Source of the DNA: Phenylobacterium sp.
GTDB lineage: Bacteria > Pseudomonadota > Alphaproteobacteria > Caulobacterales > Caulobacteraceae
Length of the DNA: 64,000 bases
Assembly (NCBI RefSeq): GCF_030651185.1
Contig: NZ_JAUSCJ010000029.1
Span: 62,001 to 126,000, forward strand
Reading direction: 5' to 3'
The notes under the pieces: generated by a model
What the model was told of the DNA's origin: nothing
Seen by the model: the letters and a program-made list of their open reading frames with translations, nothing else
Databases searched by the model: none
Position numbers and translations under genes: made by a program
In this document: one piece after another, positions 15,387 to 24,999 of the stretch
Layout of the letters: each line of letters starts with the position of its first letter
Position numbering within the stretch: the stretch's first letter is position 1

Positions 15387-16760
15387 ATGTTCGAGTTCGG
15401 TCGTGAACTTAAGCGTCTGTTCGGCGCCGAGGGGCTGAACACCCCGCGGGACGGCCTGACCGGCGGCGACTCCTCGCTGCTGGAATTGCTGGACCTGGAA
15501 CTCCTGAAGACCGAGGCCAAGGCCGCCGACGTCGCAGCGGGCCGCGTCGGCGCCGCCGACCGCGCCCAGCGCCGGCTGGAGGCCGCCATTGTCTGGCGCG
15601 AGGTCGCCCGCCGCTCCGGCGACGCCGTGGCTCTGCGCAAGGCGGCCGCCACCGCCGAGGCCGCCGCCGATCTCTTTGACCGCAATCGCCGCCCCGACGG
15701 CTGGGCCCGCGCCCGCTGCGAACAGGCCTTCTGCGCCATGCTGGGCGCCGAGTTGTTCGGCGACGAGGGCCTGAACGCCGCCGCCGATCTAGCCTTCCGC
15801 GAAGCCCGCGCCGCCGCCCGCGGAGGTCTGGCCCTGCCGCTGGCCGACGTCGGCATCGCCGCCCTGGAGGGCCGGTCCCGCATGGCCGCGGGCGACGCCC
15901 AGGCCGCGCGGGTCGTGGCCGCCCGCTTCACCGTCCCGATCCAGGGGCTGATGGTTCTCACCAAACGCTGCCGCGCCGCCCGCCTGCTGGCTGTCGAGGC
16001 TCGTCTGGTCCGGGCCGACCTGCTGCTGGGCTGGGGCGCGCGCCTGAAGGACCGCGACCTGCTGCAACAGGCCCTCGACGACGCCGAGGCCGCTGTCGAT
16101 GGTCTGGACGCCGCCTACGAACCCCTGACCTGGGCGCGCGCCGCCGCCCTGCGCGGCCAGGCCATGGCCCTGCTGGGGGACGCCGCCGGCCAGATCGAAA
16201 GCGTGGCTGAGGCGGTCAACGCCCTGGCCGACGTGCTGGGCGAACTCAACCGCGAGCACAGCCCCATGGACTGGGCCCGCGTCCAGACCGCGCTCGCCGA
16301 AAGCCTCCAGGCCCTGGGCGAGGCCGGCGCCAGCGAGCGGGCCTACGAACAGGCCGTCACCTGCTACGACCGCGCCGCCATGGTGCTGAAGGAAATCCCG
16401 GCTCTGGCCCTGCGCGCCGTCGCGGCCTCCAACCGCGCCCTGTGCCTGGCCCGTTGCGCCGAGCTCTCCGGCGACCTCAATGTGCTCGACGCCGCCGAGA
16501 CCGCCTTCCGCATCGAGCTCACCGCCATGTCGCCGGGCCGTGATCCCACCGCCTGGGCCCTGCTGCAGGTGAACTTGGCGCGGCTCTATGAGGCCCGCCT
16601 GGACATCACCGGCCGCGACCGCGGCGAACGCGCCGCCGCCGCCCACGCCCTGAACGCCGCCCTCGACGTCTTCGCCGAGCAAGGCCTGCGCTCGCTGAGC
16701 ATAGTCGCCGCCGACGCCCTGGGCCGCCTGAACCACAGCGCCCCACGCCCGGCCTACTGA
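15387..16760 (+). CDS. Helical-repeat (TPR-like) protein of unknown function
   Basis: 457 residues, strongly alanine/arginine/leucine-rich and almost wholly alpha-helical, with repeating ~35-45-residue units ending in A-R-x-x-x-A-L-A or W-A-R-A-x-x-A-L-R patterns (for example around residues 235-280 and 300-330), suggesting degenerate TPR solenoids. There is no signal peptide or membrane segment. It begins M-F-E-F-G-R-E-L-K-R-L-F-G; GGAG lies seven bases before the ATG at 15387, which was preferred over the GTG at 15354. Two CtrA-type half-sites upstream hint at cell-cycle control. No partner can be named; a scaffold or assembly factor is a guess. Confidence 0.65.
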   Translation: MFEFGRELKRLFGAEGLNTPRDGLTGGDSSLLELLDLELLKTEAKAADVAAGRVGAADRAQRRLEAAIVWREVARRSGDAVALRKAAATAEAAADLFDRNRRPDGWARARCEQAFCAMLGAELFGDEGLNAAADLAFREARAAARGGLALPLADVGIAALEGRSRMAAGDAQAARVVAARFTVPIQGLMVLTKRCRAARLLAVEARLVRADLLLGWGARLKDRDLLQQALDDAEAAVDGLDAAYEPLTWARAAALRGQAMALLGDAAGQIESVAEAVNALADVLGELNREHSPMDWARVQTALAESLQALGEAGASERAYEQAVTCYDRAAMVLKEIPALALRAVAASNRALCLARCAELSGDLNVLDAAETAFRIELTAMSPGRDPTAWALLQVNLARLYEARLDITGRDRGERAAAAHALNAALDVFAEQGLRSLSIVAADALGRLNHSAPRPAY

Positions 16761-16827
16761 CGGGTACGATTTCGACTCCTCAACCCTGCGTCGCGCGTGG
16801 CATCCTCGCGCGAGTGGGGGGGAGTCC

Positions 16828-17886
16828 ATGGGTCTACGAAGTGTCCTGGCGGGGCTGGCCCTCGCTGGCGTCTGTGCCGCCACCCCGGCGGGCGCTGAGG
16901 ATGTGCGAGCCAATCCGGATTGGCTAAGGAAGCCGCGGCCGGAGGACCTGCTGGCCGTCTGGCCCATCGAGGCGCTCAAACGCGGGCAGGGTGGCAAGGC
17001 GGTCATCCAGTGCCGGCTCAGCACCGCAGGCGTCCTGTTCGACTGCAAGGCGATCTCGGAGAGCCCGGCGGGCGCCGGTTTCGGCAACGCCGCCATCGCC
17101 CTGACGCCGCAGTTACTGATGAAGCCGGCGACCCTCAACGGCGTGCCGGTCATCGCCGAGGGCATTCGCATTCCGATCAACTTCCAGTCCCCGGGCGTGG
17201 CGACCGGATCACATCTCGCGGGCGCCGGGTCCACCGCGCCGATCATGAAGAAGGTGATCTCCTACGTGATCTGGCTGGAGGCGCCGACCTACGCTCAGGT
17301 CCTCACCGCCTACCCCGAGAAGGCCCGGGCCGCCGGAATTGGCGGCCGGGCGGTCCTGAATTGCACGTTCAAGGGCGACGGCCGTCTGTCAGGCTGCGCG
17401 ACCATTACCGAGGAGCCGAAAGGTTACGGCGTCGGCGCGGCGGCCCGCAGCCTCGCCCCTCTGTTCCTGGGGCCGGCCAACCTGCCGAGCGGCGAAAGCC
17501 TGAAGGGGGTCGGCGTCCAGGTTCCCGTCACCTTCGAAGCCCGCGCCCTGCAGGCGGCCCAGCCCGTCATCGGCAAGCCCAACTGGACCGCCCTGCCGCA
17601 GCCGGCGGACCTCAAGGCTGTCTTCCCGAAGGCCGCCGTGGCCGCGGGGGTGACGACGGCGCGGTCGGTGGTCAATTGCGAGGTCGTCGCCGGGGGCGGT
17701 CTGACCGATTGCAAGGTGGTCAGCGAGGACCCGGCGGGCCTCGGATTCGGCGCCTCGACCGTGGCGCTCACGGCGTCCTTCCGTGTCGGGATATGGACGG
17801 CCGAAGGCCTGCCGGCGGTCGGCGGCCGGGTCAGGATTCCAGTCCGGTATGAGAATCCGAGCCAGCCCGCGCCCGCCAAGCCTTAG
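16828..17886 (+). CDS. Secreted protein with three TonB-C-like repeats
   Basis: 352 residues with a signal peptide (cleavage near residue 23, A-G-A/E-D). The mature protein is three copies of a ~100-residue unit (about 30-125, 145-235, 250-345). Each has a conserved pattern: proline-x-x-x-D-L or Y-A-Q near its start, a Cys-x10-Cys pair, then acidic-x-P-x-G-x-G-F/V-G and a final I/V-P-I/V. That resembles the C-terminal domain of TonB (TonB_C), but there is no N-terminal membrane anchor or Pro-rich spacer, so it is unlikely to be an energy transducer. Each Cys pair probably forms a disulfide. A strong SD (GGGGGAG) precedes the ATG. It converges on the DUF2336 gene, stops overlapping by four bases. 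Confidence 0.7.
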   Translation: MGLRSVLAGLALAGVCAATPAGAEDVRANPDWLRKPRPEDLLAVWPIEALKRGQGGKAVIQCRLSTAGVLFDCKAISESPAGAGFGNAAIALTPQLLMKPATLNGVPVIAEGIRIPINFQSPGVATGSHLAGAGSTAPIMKKVISYVIWLEAPTYAQVLTAYPEKARAAGIGGRAVLNCTFKGDGRLSGCATITEEPKGYGVGAAARSLAPLFLGPANLPSGESLKGVGVQVPVTFEARALQAAQPVIGKPNWTALPQPADLKAVFPKAAVAAGVTTARSVVNCEVVAGGGLTDCKVVSEDPAGLGFGASTVALTASFRVGIWTAEGLPAVGGRVRIPVRYENPSQPAPAKP

Positions 17887-18980
17887 GCGGCGGCGACGTC
17901 GCCGGTCTGGCGGCGCATGCGCCAGAAGCGGATGGTGCGCTGGGCCGCTTCGCGGGGCAGGTTCTCATAGAGCTCGCCATATTCCCGGGCCCGGCCCATG
18001 GCGTTGGAATCGCGGTCCAGGATCAGGACCGCGAAGGTCAGGTACAGCGACCGGTCGAAGCCCGCCGCCTTGCAGACGATGGACAGGGCGTCCAACTCGC
18101 GGCGCTCCAGGATCCGCCGCGCGGTGTGGAAATCGATGTCGGCTAGTTCGCACAGGGCCACCAGGAACTTGGTGGTCTCGCGGTTGCGCAGGAAGCCCGC
18201 CAGCACCGGCGGGGTGATGGCCCCGCGCAGGCGCAGGATGCGGACGGCCTTTTCGGCCTCCACATAGTCGCCGGGCAGGGCGCCGTCGCGGGCGGCCAGG
18301 GTCTTGCGGCCGGCGGCCAGGGCCTCGTCCAGTTCGTCGGGATCGATGTCGCGATTGCGCTCCAGAATCTGGTCGCGAAGCCGAGCCTCCACCACGAAGT
18401 ACATCTCGTTCAACAGATCGGCGGGCATCGACTTGCGGGCGACCACCGCGGCGTGCAGGGCCGGGTTCTCGGCGGCGCGGTCGACGACCATCTCGTGGGT
18501 CTCGCGCGACATCTCCGCGCCCTGGTTGGCCAGCAGGGTCCCCAGCGTCTCGTCGTCGCCCCGTTCCACGATGGCCTCGGAGACCGCTTCGGAGACGACA
18601 GGCCGCTGGCTGATGGCCCGCAGATGATCCTGGCCCCGGGTGCGGGCCACTGACAGCAGGTCGTCCTCGGTGAGCGCAGTGGAGCCTTCCAGCAGCGGAC
18701 GCGCCACCTCGATGGAGGCGTCGCGAGCCAGGTTGCGGATCAGGCCGGCGGGCGCCTGATCGACGCCGGACATCCGCTGAGCCAGCTCCACGCGGACGGC
18801 TTCCTCCATCTCGCCGGCCAGCTGGGTGAGGACGTCGTCGAACAGGGAAAGCTCGCCCGGCGCGCGGGCTTCGTCGGTGGTGAAGAACAGGTCGGTCACG
18901 CCCCGCAGCAGTTCACGCCGCCGGGAGCTGGAGGGTTCCTGGGCCAGATCGATCAGGTCGTGAAGCTTGGTGCGCGTCAT
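17883..18980 (-). CDS. DUF2336 domain protein (paralogue 2)
   Basis: 365 residues, soluble and helical. Like the protein at 4304 it carries the DUF2336 pattern: L-x-D-V-L-x-Q-L-A-G-E-M-E-x-x-x-R-x-E-L-A-Q-R-M, then P-A-G-L-I-R-N-L-A-R-D-A-S-I-E-V-A-R-P-L-L, S-x-A-L-T-E-D-D-L-L and H-L-R-A-I-S-Q-R. The C-terminal third ends with L-D-A-L-S-I-V-C-K-A-A-G-F-D-R, closely echoing the L-A-I-L-C-K-A-T-G-L segment of the first paralogue. It lies 7 bp after the proline-rich gene, so the two likely form an operon. Function unknown. Confidence 0.8.
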   Translation of the reverse strand: MTRTKLHDLIDLAQEPSSSRRRELLRGVTDLFFTTDEARAPGELSLFDDVLTQLAGEMEEAVRVELAQRMSGVDQAPAGLIRNLARDASIEVARPLLEGSTALTEDDLLSVARTRGQDHLRAISQRPVVSEAVSEAIVERGDDETLGTLLANQGAEMSRETHEMVVDRAAENPALHAAVVARKSMPADLLNEMYFVVEARLRDQILERNRDIDPDELDEALAAGRKTLAARDGALPGDYVEAEKAVRILRLRGAITPPVLAGFLRNRETTKFLVALCELADIDFHTARRILERRELDALSIVCKAAGFDRSLYLTFAVLILDRDSNAMGRAREYGELYENLPREAAQRTIRFWRMRRQTGDVAAA

Positions 18981-18987
18981 CGGGGTC

Positions 18988-19683
18988 TCAGAACGGGCGA
19001 CCGTCGTCGGCCGGGTCGGAACCGCCGTCGTCGCTGTCGGCGGTCGTCTTGGGTGCGGGCGGATCGGGCGGGCCGATGAAGACGTAGCGGTCGCCGCCTT
19101 CGACCTCGGGGATCACATCCGGCTCCAGGCCGTAGGCCCGGTGCATCGAATAGAGTTTGGACGAGCCGCCCACATGGCGAGCTGTCGCCGAGGCGTCGGC
19201 GACCTTCTGGCTGGCGGCCACGGCGGCCTGTTCCGGCAGGGGGGGCGGACCGCCATAGAGGCTGGAGGGCGGGGGCGCGTAGATCGGCGGCGAGGATGAG
19301 GTCTCCAGGGACGGGGCCGGCGCGCTCGGGCGCGGCGCCTGATACGGAGCCTGGGGGACGAAGGGCGTATAGGCGGGCGGCTGGTAGGTCACCCGGCTGC
19401 CTTCACCGGGGGGCGGCGGCAGGTCGCGGTCCGGGGCGGCTTCCTGGCGGCCCCGCGTGAACTGGCCGGCGAGCGCCATCGGCTCGGGACGCGGGAACGC
19501 GTTGGTCTGGCCGCCGGTGGTGGTGTCGGGGCGCTTGTTGGACCAGCCCAGCATCGGGCCGGTGTGCGCGGGCGCGGCTTGCTGGATCGCCGGGCGCTCA
19601 TAGGAGCGGTCCCGGTCATCCTCCTGGGAGCCGGGAGTGACCGCACGGACGACGGCGGCGATGGCAAGGCCTAGGCGCATCAT
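18988..19683 (-). CDS. Proline-rich hypothetical protein
   Basis: 231 residues. A short hydrophobic start (L-G-L-A-I-A-A-V-V-R-A-V) could be a weak signal or anchor. The middle (about 40-150) is low-complexity proline/alanine/serine with P-P-P-P clusters. The C-terminal 70 residues are more conserved-looking: S-S-K-L-Y-S-M-H-R-A-Y-G-L-E-P-D-V-I-P-E and Y-V-F-I-G-P-P-D-P-P, ending in an acidic tail. No catalytic motif. A TTAA-N7-CTAA near-CtrA box lies 24 bp upstream of the start, and DUF2336 paralogue 2 follows after 7 bp. No function is assigned. Confidence 0.6.
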   Translation of the reverse strand: MMRLGLAIAAVVRAVTPGSQEDDRDRSYERPAIQQAAPAHTGPMLGWSNKRPDTTTGGQTNAFPRPEPMALAGQFTRGRQEAAPDRDLPPPPGEGSRVTYQPPAYTPFVPQAPYQAPRPSAPAPSLETSSSPPIYAPPPSSLYGGPPPLPEQAAVAASQKVADASATARHVGGSSKLYSMHRAYGLEPDVIPEVEGGDRYVFIGPPDPPAPKTTADSDDGGSDPADDGRPF

Positions 19684-19706
19684 CCCCTGACGCTACCCGC
19701 GGTCGC

Positions 19707-19721
19707 TTAACCCTGAGCTAA
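19707..19721. promoter_or_regulatory. Near-consensus CtrA box
   Basis: TTAA, seven bases, then CTAA: one mismatch from the CtrA consensus TTAA-N7-TTAA. It lies 24-38 bp upstream of the proline-rich gene start on the minus strand, a typical place for CtrA control. Confidence 0.4.
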
Positions 19722-19730
19722 CGGGTGTCT

Positions 19731-20498
19731 TTAACGCCCGCGCCACCAGGCCAGGCCGGCGCGCTCGGCGCGCTCAAGCAGGGCGTGCAGCACGACTCCC
19801 ATCAGACCCAGCACCACCAGCGCTGCGATCATCCGCGCGGTCTGAAGTTTGTTGCCCGCGTCGAGAATGCGCCAGGCCAGGCCGCGCACCCCGCCGGACC
19901 CCGCGCCGAACTCGGCCACCACCGCCCCGATCACCGCCAGGCCGGCCGCAACCTTATGACCTTCCAAGAGAAACGGGACAGCCGAGGGCAGGCGCAGTCG
20001 CAGTACCCGCTGCAACCGGCTGGCGCCATAGAGATCAAACAGCCGCTCCAGATCGGGGTCGGCGGCTTTCAGGCCGGTCACCGCGCCGGAGAAGATCGGG
20101 AAGAAGGCCACCAGCACGGCCAGGGCCACGATGGCCCGTTCGGGGTGGTCGATGCCGGCCCAGATCAGCACCAGGGGGGCGATCGCCACCACCGGCGTCA
20201 CCTGAAGAACCGAGGCCAATGGCCGCACCGCCCGGTCCATCAGCGGGCTCAGCCCCACCAGCAAAGCGATTCCCTGGGCCACCACGCTGGCGATGATCAG
20301 CGAGATCAGGGCCACCGACAGGGTGTTCCAGGCCGCCTGCATCAGGCTGGCCGTGTCGGTGGCCAGGGCCACGGCGACATCGGACGGGGCGGGCAGGAAA
20401 TAGGCGGGCACGCCGGTGACCCGGCAGGCGATCTCCCAGCCGGCAAGCAGCAGGGCGATGAGGGCGAAGGGCGCCAGGATGTCGAGGACCCGGTTCAC
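19731..20498 (-). CDS. ABC transporter permease (NitT/TauT type)
   Basis: 255 residues with about six membrane helices, BPD_transp_1 family, the inner-membrane channel of the ABC importer encoded here. The cytoplasmic coupling loop (A-S-R-L-Q-R-V-L-R-L-R-L-P-S-A-V-P-F-L) fits the EAA-type region of SsuC/TauC/ThiX permeases. The GTG at 20498 overlaps the ATPase stop (GTGA), giving translational coupling; sequence upstream in the same frame is the ATPase read out of frame. Order on the minus strand is binding lipoprotein, ATPase, permease. Substrate unknown; see the binding protein. Confidence 0.85.
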   Translation of the reverse strand: MNRVLDILAPFALIALLLAGWEIACRVTGVPAYFLPAPSDVAVALATDTASLMQAAWNTLSVALISLIIASVVAQGIALLVGLSPLMDRAVRPLASVLQVTPVVAIAPLVLIWAGIDHPERAIVALAVLVAFFPIFSGAVTGLKAADPDLERLFDLYGASRLQRVLRLRLPSAVPFLLEGHKVAAGLAVIGAVVAEFGAGSGGVRGLAWRILDAGNKLQTARMIAALVVLGLMGVVLHALLERAERAGLAWWRGR

Positions 20499-21247
20499 GC
20501 CGCCATCTCCGAGCCCTTGAGCAACAGGTCCGACACCGCCTCGGCCGCCTCGCGGAACTCCGGCGTGGCGCGGAAACCGATCAGGCGGGGCAGATGGCCG
20601 GGCACGACAACCTCTCCGGCGATCCGGCCCGGGCCGCGGGTCATCACCGCCACGCGGGACGCCATATAGGCCGCCTCCTCGACATTGTGGGTGACGAAGA
20701 TGATGGCCGGCCTGGTCTCGCGCCACAGCTTCAGCACGTCGTCGGCCAGGGACCGGCGGGTGATCTCGTCCAGCGCCGCGAAGGGTTCGTCCAGCAGCAG
20801 CAGGCGCGGCTCGGTCACCAGGGCGCGGGCGAGCGACGCCCGCATCGCCATGCCGCCGGAAAGCTGGGCGGGGCGGGCCTCCTCGGCGCCGGCCAGGCCG
20901 ACCCGGGCCAGCGCCGCGGCGGCCCGCGCACGGGCGATGATCTTCGGCACGCCGGACAACTCAAGGGGCAGGGCGACATTGGCCTGGGCTGTCATCCAGG
21001 GCGCGAGGGTCGGGGCCTGGAAAACCACCGAGGTCTCGCCGCGTCCGGCGGTGCGGGTCACCGTCCCCCGCGTCGGCTGCTCCAGCCCGGCCAGCAGCCG
21101 CAAGGCCGTGGATTTGCCGCAGCCGGACGGCCCCACCAGCGCGACGATCTCGCCGGGCGCGATGCTCAGGCTGAAGGGCCCCAGCGCGCGGCCGCGCCGG
21201 GCATAGTCGACCTCCACAGCCTCAAGGGCGACGACGGGTGCGGTCAC
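20495..21247 (-). CDS. ABC transporter ATP-binding protein (NitT/TauT type)
   Basis: 250 residues, one complete ABC domain: Walker A G-P-S-G-C-G-K-S-T (about 39-47), Q-loop, signature L-S-G-G-M (about 129-133), Walker B L-L-L-L-D-E-P-F-A-A-L-D, and the H-loop V-T-H-N-V-E-E-A. The F-A-A-L-D and T-H-N-V-E-E-A-x-Y-M-A-S-R wording is that of nitrate/sulfonate/taurine/thiamine-precursor importers. It energises uptake from the cytoplasmic face. The gene starts 1 bp after the binding-protein stop and overlaps the permease start, making a three-gene operon. Confidence 0.9.
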   Translation of the reverse strand: MTAPVVALEAVEVDYARRGRALGPFSLSIAPGEIVALVGPSGCGKSTALRLLAGLEQPTRGTVTRTAGRGETSVVFQAPTLAPWMTAQANVALPLELSGVPKIIARARAAAALARVGLAGAEEARPAQLSGGMAMRASLARALVTEPRLLLLDEPFAALDEITRRSLADDVLKLWRETRPAIIFVTHNVEEAAYMASRVAVMTRGPGRIAGEVVVPGHLPRLIGFRATPEFREAAEAVSDLLLKGSEMAA

Positions 21248-21248
21248 G

Positions 21249-22256
21249 CTACTTCGCGGCCAAGGATACGAACTGCAGGGTGTAGGCCTTCTTGTAGTCC
21301 AGGGTCTTGGGATAGACGCCCTGTTCCGAGGCGATCTTGAAGAACTCGGCCCAACGGGCGTCGCTCATCGTGCCGATGCCGGCGGTCTTGGCCTCGCCGC
21401 CGTCGACGATGCCGTAGGATCTCATCTTCTCGCGGGCCTGGTCGAGGACGTCCTGCGACATCTCCGGATTGTCCTTGCGGATCAGGGCGTCGGCGGGCTT
21501 GGGGTCGCCGTAGAGATAGTCGTGCCAGCCCTTGGCCGAGGCCTCCACAAAGCTCTTCACCGCCGCCGGGTTCTCATCGATCAGGCTTTGGGGGACCATG
21601 ATCATGGTGGCGTAGGAGGGATAGCCGTTGTCGGCCAGCAGGAAGACCTTGGGCTTCAGCTTGGCTTCCTTTTCCAGGGTGTAGGGCTCGCTGGTGACAT
21701 AGCCCTGTTGGGCGACGCGCTTGTCGGCCAGGAACGGCGCGGAGTTGAAGGTGTACTTGCGGATCTGGTCGTCGCTGAACCCATACTTTGACTTCAGCCA
21801 CACCCAGAAGGCGGTGACCGAGGCGTCCGACAGCAGGATCGGGTGGCCCCTCAGGTCGCTGATGCTCTCGATGCCCTGGTCGGGGTGGGCGATCAGCACC
21901 TGCGGGTCCTTCTGCATCATGGCGGCGACCGCCTTCACCGGCACGCCCTCCTGGGCCATGTTGAGCGCGATGAAGCTGTTGGAGCCCATGCCGGCCTGGA
22001 CCGCGCCCGAGGCCAGCAGTTGCGGCACGTTCACGCCGGGACCGCCCTGGACGATCCGCACGTCCAGGCCACGCTTGGCGTACTCGCCGTTGGCCACGGC
22101 TTCATAGAAGCCGCCATGCTCGGCCTGGGCGCGCCAGTCGGTGGCGAACTTGATGACCGTGGGCGCGCCGGCCGCGGGCTCGGCCTTCCTGGCCGGCGAG
22201 CAGGCGACGGCGAGAACCGCCAGGGCGGCGAGCGCGAGGGTGCGAAGGGCGTGCAT
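21249..22256 (-). CDS. ABC transporter substrate-binding lipoprotein (NMT1/ThiY-like)
   Basis: 335 residues. A lipoprotein signal peptide ends in a L-A-V-A-C lipobox with Cys19 as the lipidated residue, so the protein should be inner-membrane anchored in the periplasm. The mature part begins I-K-F-A-T-D-W-x-x-x-x-E-H-G-G-F-Y-E-A, like the NMT1/THI5 proteins (ThiY: D-W-x-P-x-x-x-H-x-G-F-Y), followed by G-G-P-G-V-N-V-P-Q-L-L-A-S-G-A-V-Q-A-G. A pyrimidine thiamine precursor is therefore a possible ligand, but sulfonates or riboflavin-like compounds are also seen in this fold. No TPP riboswitch was found in the ~95 bp upstream. First gene of the operon. Confidence 0.8.
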   Translation of the reverse strand: MHALRTLALAALAVLAVACSPARKAEPAAGAPTVIKFATDWRAQAEHGGFYEAVANGEYAKRGLDVRIVQGGPGVNVPQLLASGAVQAGMGSNSFIALNMAQEGVPVKAVAAMMQKDPQVLIAHPDQGIESISDLRGHPILLSDASVTAFWVWLKSKYGFSDDQIRKYTFNSAPFLADKRVAQQGYVTSEPYTLEKEAKLKPKVFLLADNGYPSYATMIMVPQSLIDENPAAVKSFVEASAKGWHDYLYGDPKPADALIRKDNPEMSQDVLDQAREKMRSYGIVDGGEAKTAGIGTMSDARWAEFFKIASEQGVYPKTLDYKKAYTLQFVSLAAK

Positions 22257-22352
22257 GATCTCTCCCCAACTTGGATCGGCGCGAGCCTAGGCTGTGACGG
22301 CCCCGCTTCCAAGATGGGTCGGTGAAGTTAGGCCTCGGAACAAATCCCCACA

Positions 22353-22389
22353 GACCGTCATCCTCGGGCTTGTCCCGAGGATGACGGTC
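22353..22389. repeat. 16-bp-stem palindromic intergenic repeat
   Basis: Perfect 16-base arms (beginning GACCGTCATCCTCGGG) flank a CTTGT loop. The unit 'tcatcctcggg-cttgt-cccgaggatga' is, from memory, a very common dispersed repeat in alphaproteobacterial intergenic DNA. It lies 21 bp beyond the stop of the hybrid kinase, so it may also end that transcript. Confidence 0.7.
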
Positions 22390-22409
22390 AAGGGCAGGTG
22401 AGCCCGAGC

Positions 22410-24476
<2,067 letters not shown>

Positions 24477-24584
24477 CGAGGGTCCTTACGAAGCCGCGCG
24501 ATGATGCCCTAGTCGAATGGCGAAATACTTAAGCTGTGCCAAGTCGGGACAGAATGCCGCACCAAATTGGGTAGCGCCATAGCA

Positions 24585-24839
24585 AGAGGGCGGCGCGGCG
24601 GTTTCCCGCTGCGTCGCCCTCTCATCCAGATCCGTTGGGGGATCTGTGCCCAAAGGTCGGCTTGCGACTTCGAACGCGGGGTTACCCGCAGGTTTCCGTC
24701 GCCGACCGGTGTCCCGCGGAGATGAAGGTCCCGGCTTGCGCCGCTTCCAGTCCTCCGAGAACCTCCTGCTCGCTTCGCCGAACCCGTTCCCGTGTCCGTC
24801 AGCGCCGCAGTCCCTCTCGACCCCTTGACCTTCCCTCCG
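24585..24839. ncRNA. Candidate structured RNA, strand undecided
   Basis: Four sets of complementary segments occupy 255 bp. (1) AGAGGGCG 24585-24592 with CGCCCTCT 24615-24622. (2) CAGATCC 24627-24633 with GGATCTG 24640-24646. (3) GGTCGGC 24655-24661 with GCCGACC 24701-24707, enclosing GAC/GTC and a GCGGG-GTTA-CCCGC hairpin (24676-24689). (4) a 12-bp helix interrupted by a small internal loop: CGGAG-AT-GAAGGTC 24717-24730 with GACCTTC-C-CTCCG 24827-24839. No convincing T-tract terminator lies on either side. It matches none of tmRNA, RNase P RNA, SRP RNA or a known riboswitch as I remember them. The minus strand would place element 1 as the 3' hairpin. Confidence 0.4.
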
Positions 24840-24908
24840 AACCCTCTATGAAGCAAGCGCCGCGACTCGTCCCGATGTGGGCGGAGCGCTCGATCTCCGG
24901 GTATATCC

Positions 24909-24970
24909 TGTGGATGGGTTGTGGATTTCGCGGCGTTTCCCCTAAGAATCAGCGTGCAGACTTATCCACA
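24909..24970. promoter_or_regulatory. Cluster of DnaA-box-like sites with GANTC sites
   Basis: TTATCCACA at 24962-24970 is a perfect DnaA box; TGTGGATGG (24909-24917) and TGTGGATTT (24920-24928) match the reverse consensus TGTGGATAA at seven of nine positions. GAATC (CcrM) sites lie between and beside them. It could be a DnaA-regulated promoter. No hemE, parAB, dnaA or CtrA full boxes are nearby, so an origin is not supported. Confidence 0.45.
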
Positions 24971-24999
24971 ACAAAGCTGTGGCCGTCGCGAATCAGGCC

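Larger units (their letters stand above)
24477..24999. other. 523-bp gene-free region
   Basis: The largest gap in the window, between the uup stop and the hybrid-kinase start (both minus strand). The half near the kinase (about 24585-24839) is rich in nested complementary segments; the half near uup holds three DnaA-box-like 9-mers and two GAATC sites. The 115-codon minus-strand ORF at 24509-24856 has an arginine/glycine/serine composition with no domain or SD and looks spurious. The region may supply the kinase promoter, an RNA gene, or both. Confidence 0.6.

Noticed and set aside
22257-22352. TPP riboswitch upstream of the ThiY-like ABC operon
   Set aside because: The expected CTGAGA and ACCTGA-type conserved elements are absent in the leader.
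24509-24856. 115-codon minus-strand ORF in the structured gap
   Set aside because: Arg/Gly/Ser-rich, no SD, no domain; overlaps the strongly folding region, which explains the open frame better.
24477-24999. Replication origin, tmRNA, RNase P RNA or SRP RNA
   Set aside because: DnaA-like boxes alone are too few and no CtrA boxes, hemE or parAB are near. No proteolysis-tag codons (A-A-N-D-N), no P4-type GAGGAAAGTCC, and no SRP GGTCAGG-type loop were found.
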